In this document: in pieces, positions 60,180-64,000 of the stretch
Position numbering within the stretch: the first letter of the stretch is position 1
Layout of the letters: the number at the start of each line of letters is the position of its first letter
NCBI RefSeq assembly: GCF_910592395.1
Contig: NC_088319.1
Location: 12,090,001-12,154,000, forward strand
Length of the DNA stretch: 64,000 bases
Source of the DNA: Lineus longissimus
Lineage: Eukaryota > Nemertea > Pilidiophora > Heteronemertea > Lineidae
Direction of reading: 5' to 3'
Translations under genes and position numbers: made by a program
The notes under the pieces: model-generated
The model's input: only the letters and a program-made list of their open reading frames with translations
Told to the model about the DNA's origin: nothing
The model's database searches: none

Positions 60180-63100
60180 TTCTATCCCTCTTTCCCTAAA
60201 ATGTCATCAGAGGGAGCTGGCAATAACTTACCTACACCAAGCACCAGCCTCCCTTCTGATTTATGAAAATCTTTGAATTTGACCATGAAACTATGTCAAA
60301 AATGTTAATGAGAAATGCAGTGCGAGCATCCTCTTTATCTGGATCCTGGATCCGCCCCTGTCTGGGGGGGGGGGGGTAGTTTTCCACCTGCACCCCTTGG
60401 CCTTATATGTCCCTGGACAGAGATAAGTGCGACTGAATAGCCACCCTCTTCAATGTGACTAATTGGGGACAAGATCATCTGGTAGAATAAGTAGATCCAC
60501 TATCATTCTGCCCCATCCCTGTTATCACACAATAAGGGCAACAAAAAGGGGTTTAAATCTGACAATAAGGGCCGTAAAGATAGGAAAATCTGTGAAAATC
60601 TGGCTAATTGGTATTGTGCGATTAATTTCTAAGGGGACATGGACACACCTTTAGATCAGGGACATCCTCTCATTATGGGGTGTCATCCTTAAGGGTCTCA
60701 GGGGTTTAAGGGCCAAAAGATACATAGTATGATTAGGGGTCTTAGAGTGCGGTGCCTCACATCCTGCAAATTCGATGAATGGGAATTAGTTCTGAGGGTC
60801 AATGATAGCCAATTACCATAATGCGTCAATACATTCTTGAGAGGGCACATAATATTTCTGGCGGAAAAGAGCCAGATAGCCATTTTGAACCTTGCTCACG
60901 TAGCATTCTGACCAATTAGTGATGCATTGCAATTTTGAAATGCACCCAACAACTCAAAGGAGGGAAATTTAACAGGTGTAAAATCTAAAACATGGGAATC
61001 ACTCGACCGAAAAATCAGGTTCCAGGGCAGGGGGCATACCTTCAATTAGTACATATCACCAGGGACAGCGGAAGGGGGTATGAAGGACAAGATACCCACA
61101 TAGGTAACATTTTGATATTTGATTATATCTCCATAGATATCCGGTTTTTTACATAGAAACTCAGGAACCTGACAAATGCAATGGTGGATTGACCATCTGG
61201 TAAAACAGTTGCACTCCCATCACAAATAATGAATGAATACACCTGTTTTATTTTCGGTCAGGTGCACAGAATTCCAGGGGTGTTGTCCAGTGTCCCCTAA
61301 AGCCCCCCTAACAAAACATATCATACTCAGCATTGTGTAAGGACTGTTATTCCGTACCCCTCAATGAAGGGTCCACAATGCCCCCAGGGCCCAATACCTT
61401 TGATCCGAGACCCTTGCACCTGTTGACTTCCCTTCGTGAAAAGGGTACGAAAACATTCCCAATTTGCTTTGGCCCTCTTCCATAATAGTTGATGACTTGC
61501 TCGACCCTTTTTCATATTTATTCTCGATGTGTCTTTGTCACTTTGATCACCCTTTCTATAGATTGAAGTATTTTCATTTGCTTGGTTATTTTTCTGAAGG
61601 GTCTAATGTTTACTTTGGGATCATTGGATGATTTGTGCACTCGCTCTCTCCTGTGGGAATTATTTTATCTGTCCTTGTTTTTGAGGACATGTAAATCTTA
61701 TTTGTGGTTCTACAAAAGTCTGGCTGTTGTGGGTTTAGTAGGCCTAGGTATCATACGGTGTTGTGAGGCCTGCACCGGTGTGTACTCGGCGTATTTGAAC
61801 CCACCAAACCTAAACATTACGTCATGATTTGAATAAAAGAAGGGACTTTCTTGTGTATCATAATCATTTGTGTTGTCAATAACTCGGTGACCTAGTTGCC
61901 AAGCGTAAAAGTGAAAGCTTTTTATTTGGCTACTGTTTTTACTGCAATTTTGCTACTGTTCGATATGTTTAAGGTAATGAGTTGAAACATGAATTCAAGG
62001 CCTCTCACAGATACAATGAGCTAACACAATATTATGAACAAATCGTCAACCAACCCAATCCATCTAGACAAATGTCAGCAGCCCAAAAGAACATCTGACA
62101 GTTTTCTTTTTAGTATCCTATGTGTTACTTTAAAATGGCCTTAGAATTAATGGGTCTCTCATGACCTTGCAACTGACGCATTATGCCCTCTTCCTTTCTT
62201 CCATTCTAAAACACAATATCACCAAGTTGTGGTCTAGGTTCTTTCCTTCTCAAAATAGCATTCCCATGATAGCCAAAGGGACCTAAATTTCCCTCCCCTG
62301 AGAGCCCACTTTGGCATCCCTAATGCTCAAAAGACACCAATCTTGTTTTCATGTCATAAAAACCTGAAATTATCATCCTCTCGCTCAAAAGGAAGTTTCG
62401 ACCTTGTAATAACAATGATAAAACTTCCACTATCAACCCTTAGAAATGACCCCCTAATGTAATATCCCTTCAGTGACAGTGACCTTCCACTTAACAACAA
62501 ATTCAAAGACAACCCCATAACTCACCCTACAATACATCGCATTCAGTCCAGGTCTCATCTCCCATAAAATTCCTTTGTGGAGGGCCTGCAAAAGGTTTAG
62601 CTCACCCTTGGCAAGAAGATACACGCCTGTTCAAGTGTTTCAATCACAACGATCCAACAATTAGCTAACAAGAAAAGAGACAGGTTGCATACGGACTTGG
62701 TCAAGGCCTCCACTTTGATATCTGTTCAATGGTCCTATTTTCTCCCGAAATATGCGGATATCCCAACAATGGCACTTTTTATAATAATTGAGGGCGGCTC
62801 ATTTTTTGAATTGTGAAAGGTGTCAATCGTAAGCTTAACTCGTGATTGACTTGGTTGGGTCTTTTGCTTGCCCAGGCATAGACACCTGATACGAGGAAGC
62901 TGTTTTATAACCACTTATTGGAAGGACTGTGAAGAGCAAGGAAGTTCAATTCCTTGAAAGAACTTCAGTTCGTTGAAAGCCATGACGACTAATCCAAAAA
63001 TACATCCTAAGTATCAAATCCAGGCCTACTGTATGGTAGCCAGCAGTGTTTTCCACTATTCTATTAAAAAGGCTCCTGAATCATCAGAGATGAAACTACA

Positions 63101-63210
63101 AGGAGAACTGACTTATTCAAAAGGATTAGAAGTGAAAGAAATTCTGAAACACATTCCTCCAAAGGGAAACAGGAATGCTGAAAGAAGGTTGATGGTTACT
63201 GCTATTACCT
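60180..63210. other. AT-rich stretch, no gene recognised
   Basis: The stretch contains a G13 homopolymer near 60365 and short frames without domains. I looked for the missing PR-domain exons on the minus strand and found none by eye. Confidence 0.4.
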
Positions 63211-63219
63211 AGTTCACCA

Positions 63220-63995
63220 TCCTCATTGGAGATGGCACTATCCCGTCTTGTGGGAGGGGTTTAAATCTTCCCTATAACATTGATTAAAAGAAGATGCTTT
63301 CAAACAATACCTAATGTCTTTGGGTCGTCTTTTACTGTCCTTGAATTCAATAACCTCTTAATACGCCTGAAAATGAACCCACAGCAAGCGAACACAGAGG
63401 ATGAGACACAATAACAAATATAATTGAAACTGAAATTTATCATTCCTTGACATTTATCTTGTCCTTGGGACAGAATTCATCTTCAGAAAGAAAACAGATT
63501 GACTGTTTGAACTACAGTCCTTGAATCAACCAGCGGTATCCTTTAAATGAACCCCTTACCCCTCACAAAGAAAGGGACACAGACACACAAGGCATCCTAA
63601 TTCAAGGTTCCCGATTGAAGATGACATTATCTTGTCATGCTGGGAGGGGCTCGACCACTGTCTGTGATCAGACACAATGGAACAAGGGTCCTGTGTGTCC
63701 TTGATTTTAGCTATTTAGTCACACACACCCAAGACAATAAAACCAACAGCTATTAAAGACACCACAACATAAACCAAAGAATGGAGCTTGGCAGAAGACC
63801 ATTATTGATGAAAGATAATGATATTATCTTGTCTCTTGTGGGTGGATCCCGATTAATTGTGCATAATTTATCCTGACAAACGGTGCAAGGGGTTTGCGGC
63901 CCTTTCCCACCCTCTTCATGACTGCCCCTTCCTCACATCCTTATTGGAGATGTCACACTCTATCTTGTCATGTGGGATTGACCCTTAGGTTGGAA
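63220..63995 (+). repeat. recurrent TATCTTGTC...TGGGAGGGG motif, four copies
   Basis: Versions of ATTGGAGATG-CA-TAT-CTTGTC-TGTGGGAGGGG lie near 63222, 63610, 63805 and 63938, unevenly spaced. A possible inverted relative lies at 57662. It may be an old tandem repeat or a conserved non-coding cluster. Confidence 0.4.
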
Positions 63996-64000
63996 TATGG

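Overview
This is a piece of animal nuclear genome. Genes are split by GT-AG introns of a few hundred bases to about 3 kb. Long non-coding stretches are full of fold-back elements, tRNA-derived SINE-like pieces and minisatellites. Nothing prokaryotic or viral was recognised. The peptide-type orphan receptors and the low-copy mobile debris suggest a marine invertebrate, perhaps a lophotrochozoan or a non-vertebrate deuterostome, but the sequence alone does not settle the phylum.

Five protein-coding genes are supported. (1) A galactose-3-O-sulfotransferase-like enzyme, whose last large exon is at 10965-11991 (+). (2) A three-exon rhodopsin-class GPCR on the minus strand (16664-14063, 435 aa). 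(3) and (4) Two tandem paralogous orphan GPCRs on the plus strand (24693-27024, 340 aa; 28311-30931, 342 aa). They share three exons and intron phases, and they lack several canonical class A landmarks. (5) The 3' part of a PRDM3/PRDM16 (MECOM, hamlet) zinc-finger transcription factor on the minus strand (51776-45763). It holds the end of the PR domain, eight zinc fingers and three CtBP-binding motifs; its 5' exons were not found.

Layout. 1-10.9 kb: intergenic DNA with repeats, including a (CGT)n tract and a ~300-bp tandem array at 4.26-5.29 kb. 10.9-12.0 kb: sulfotransferase exon. 14.06-16.66 kb: minus-strand GPCR. 17-24.6 kb: repeats, including a clean 524-bp MITE with a TA target duplication. 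24.7-31.3 kb: the tandem GPCR pair, with decayed copies of the last exon's end downstream of the second gene. 32.6-39.9 kb: a large satellite domain of purine- or pyrimidine-rich minisatellite that switches strand repeatedly and carries three copies of a SINE-like segment. 40-45.7 kb: AT-rich DNA with no recognised gene. 45.76-51.78 kb: PRDM exons. 51.8-64 kb: AT-rich DNA, probably upstream intron or flank of the PRDM gene, with a 362-bp PIF/Harbinger-like MITE and a recurring motif at the right end.

The genes do not form a pathway. The tandem receptors are a local duplication. The PRDM gene is a developmental regulator whose large AT-rich flank fits a widely spaced regulatory locus. No wholly new system is evident. 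The points most worth a second look are the unusual GPCR pair (missing disulfide, GC-AG intron, repeated 3' tail), the PRDM gene without fingers 2 and 3, and the strand-switching satellite.
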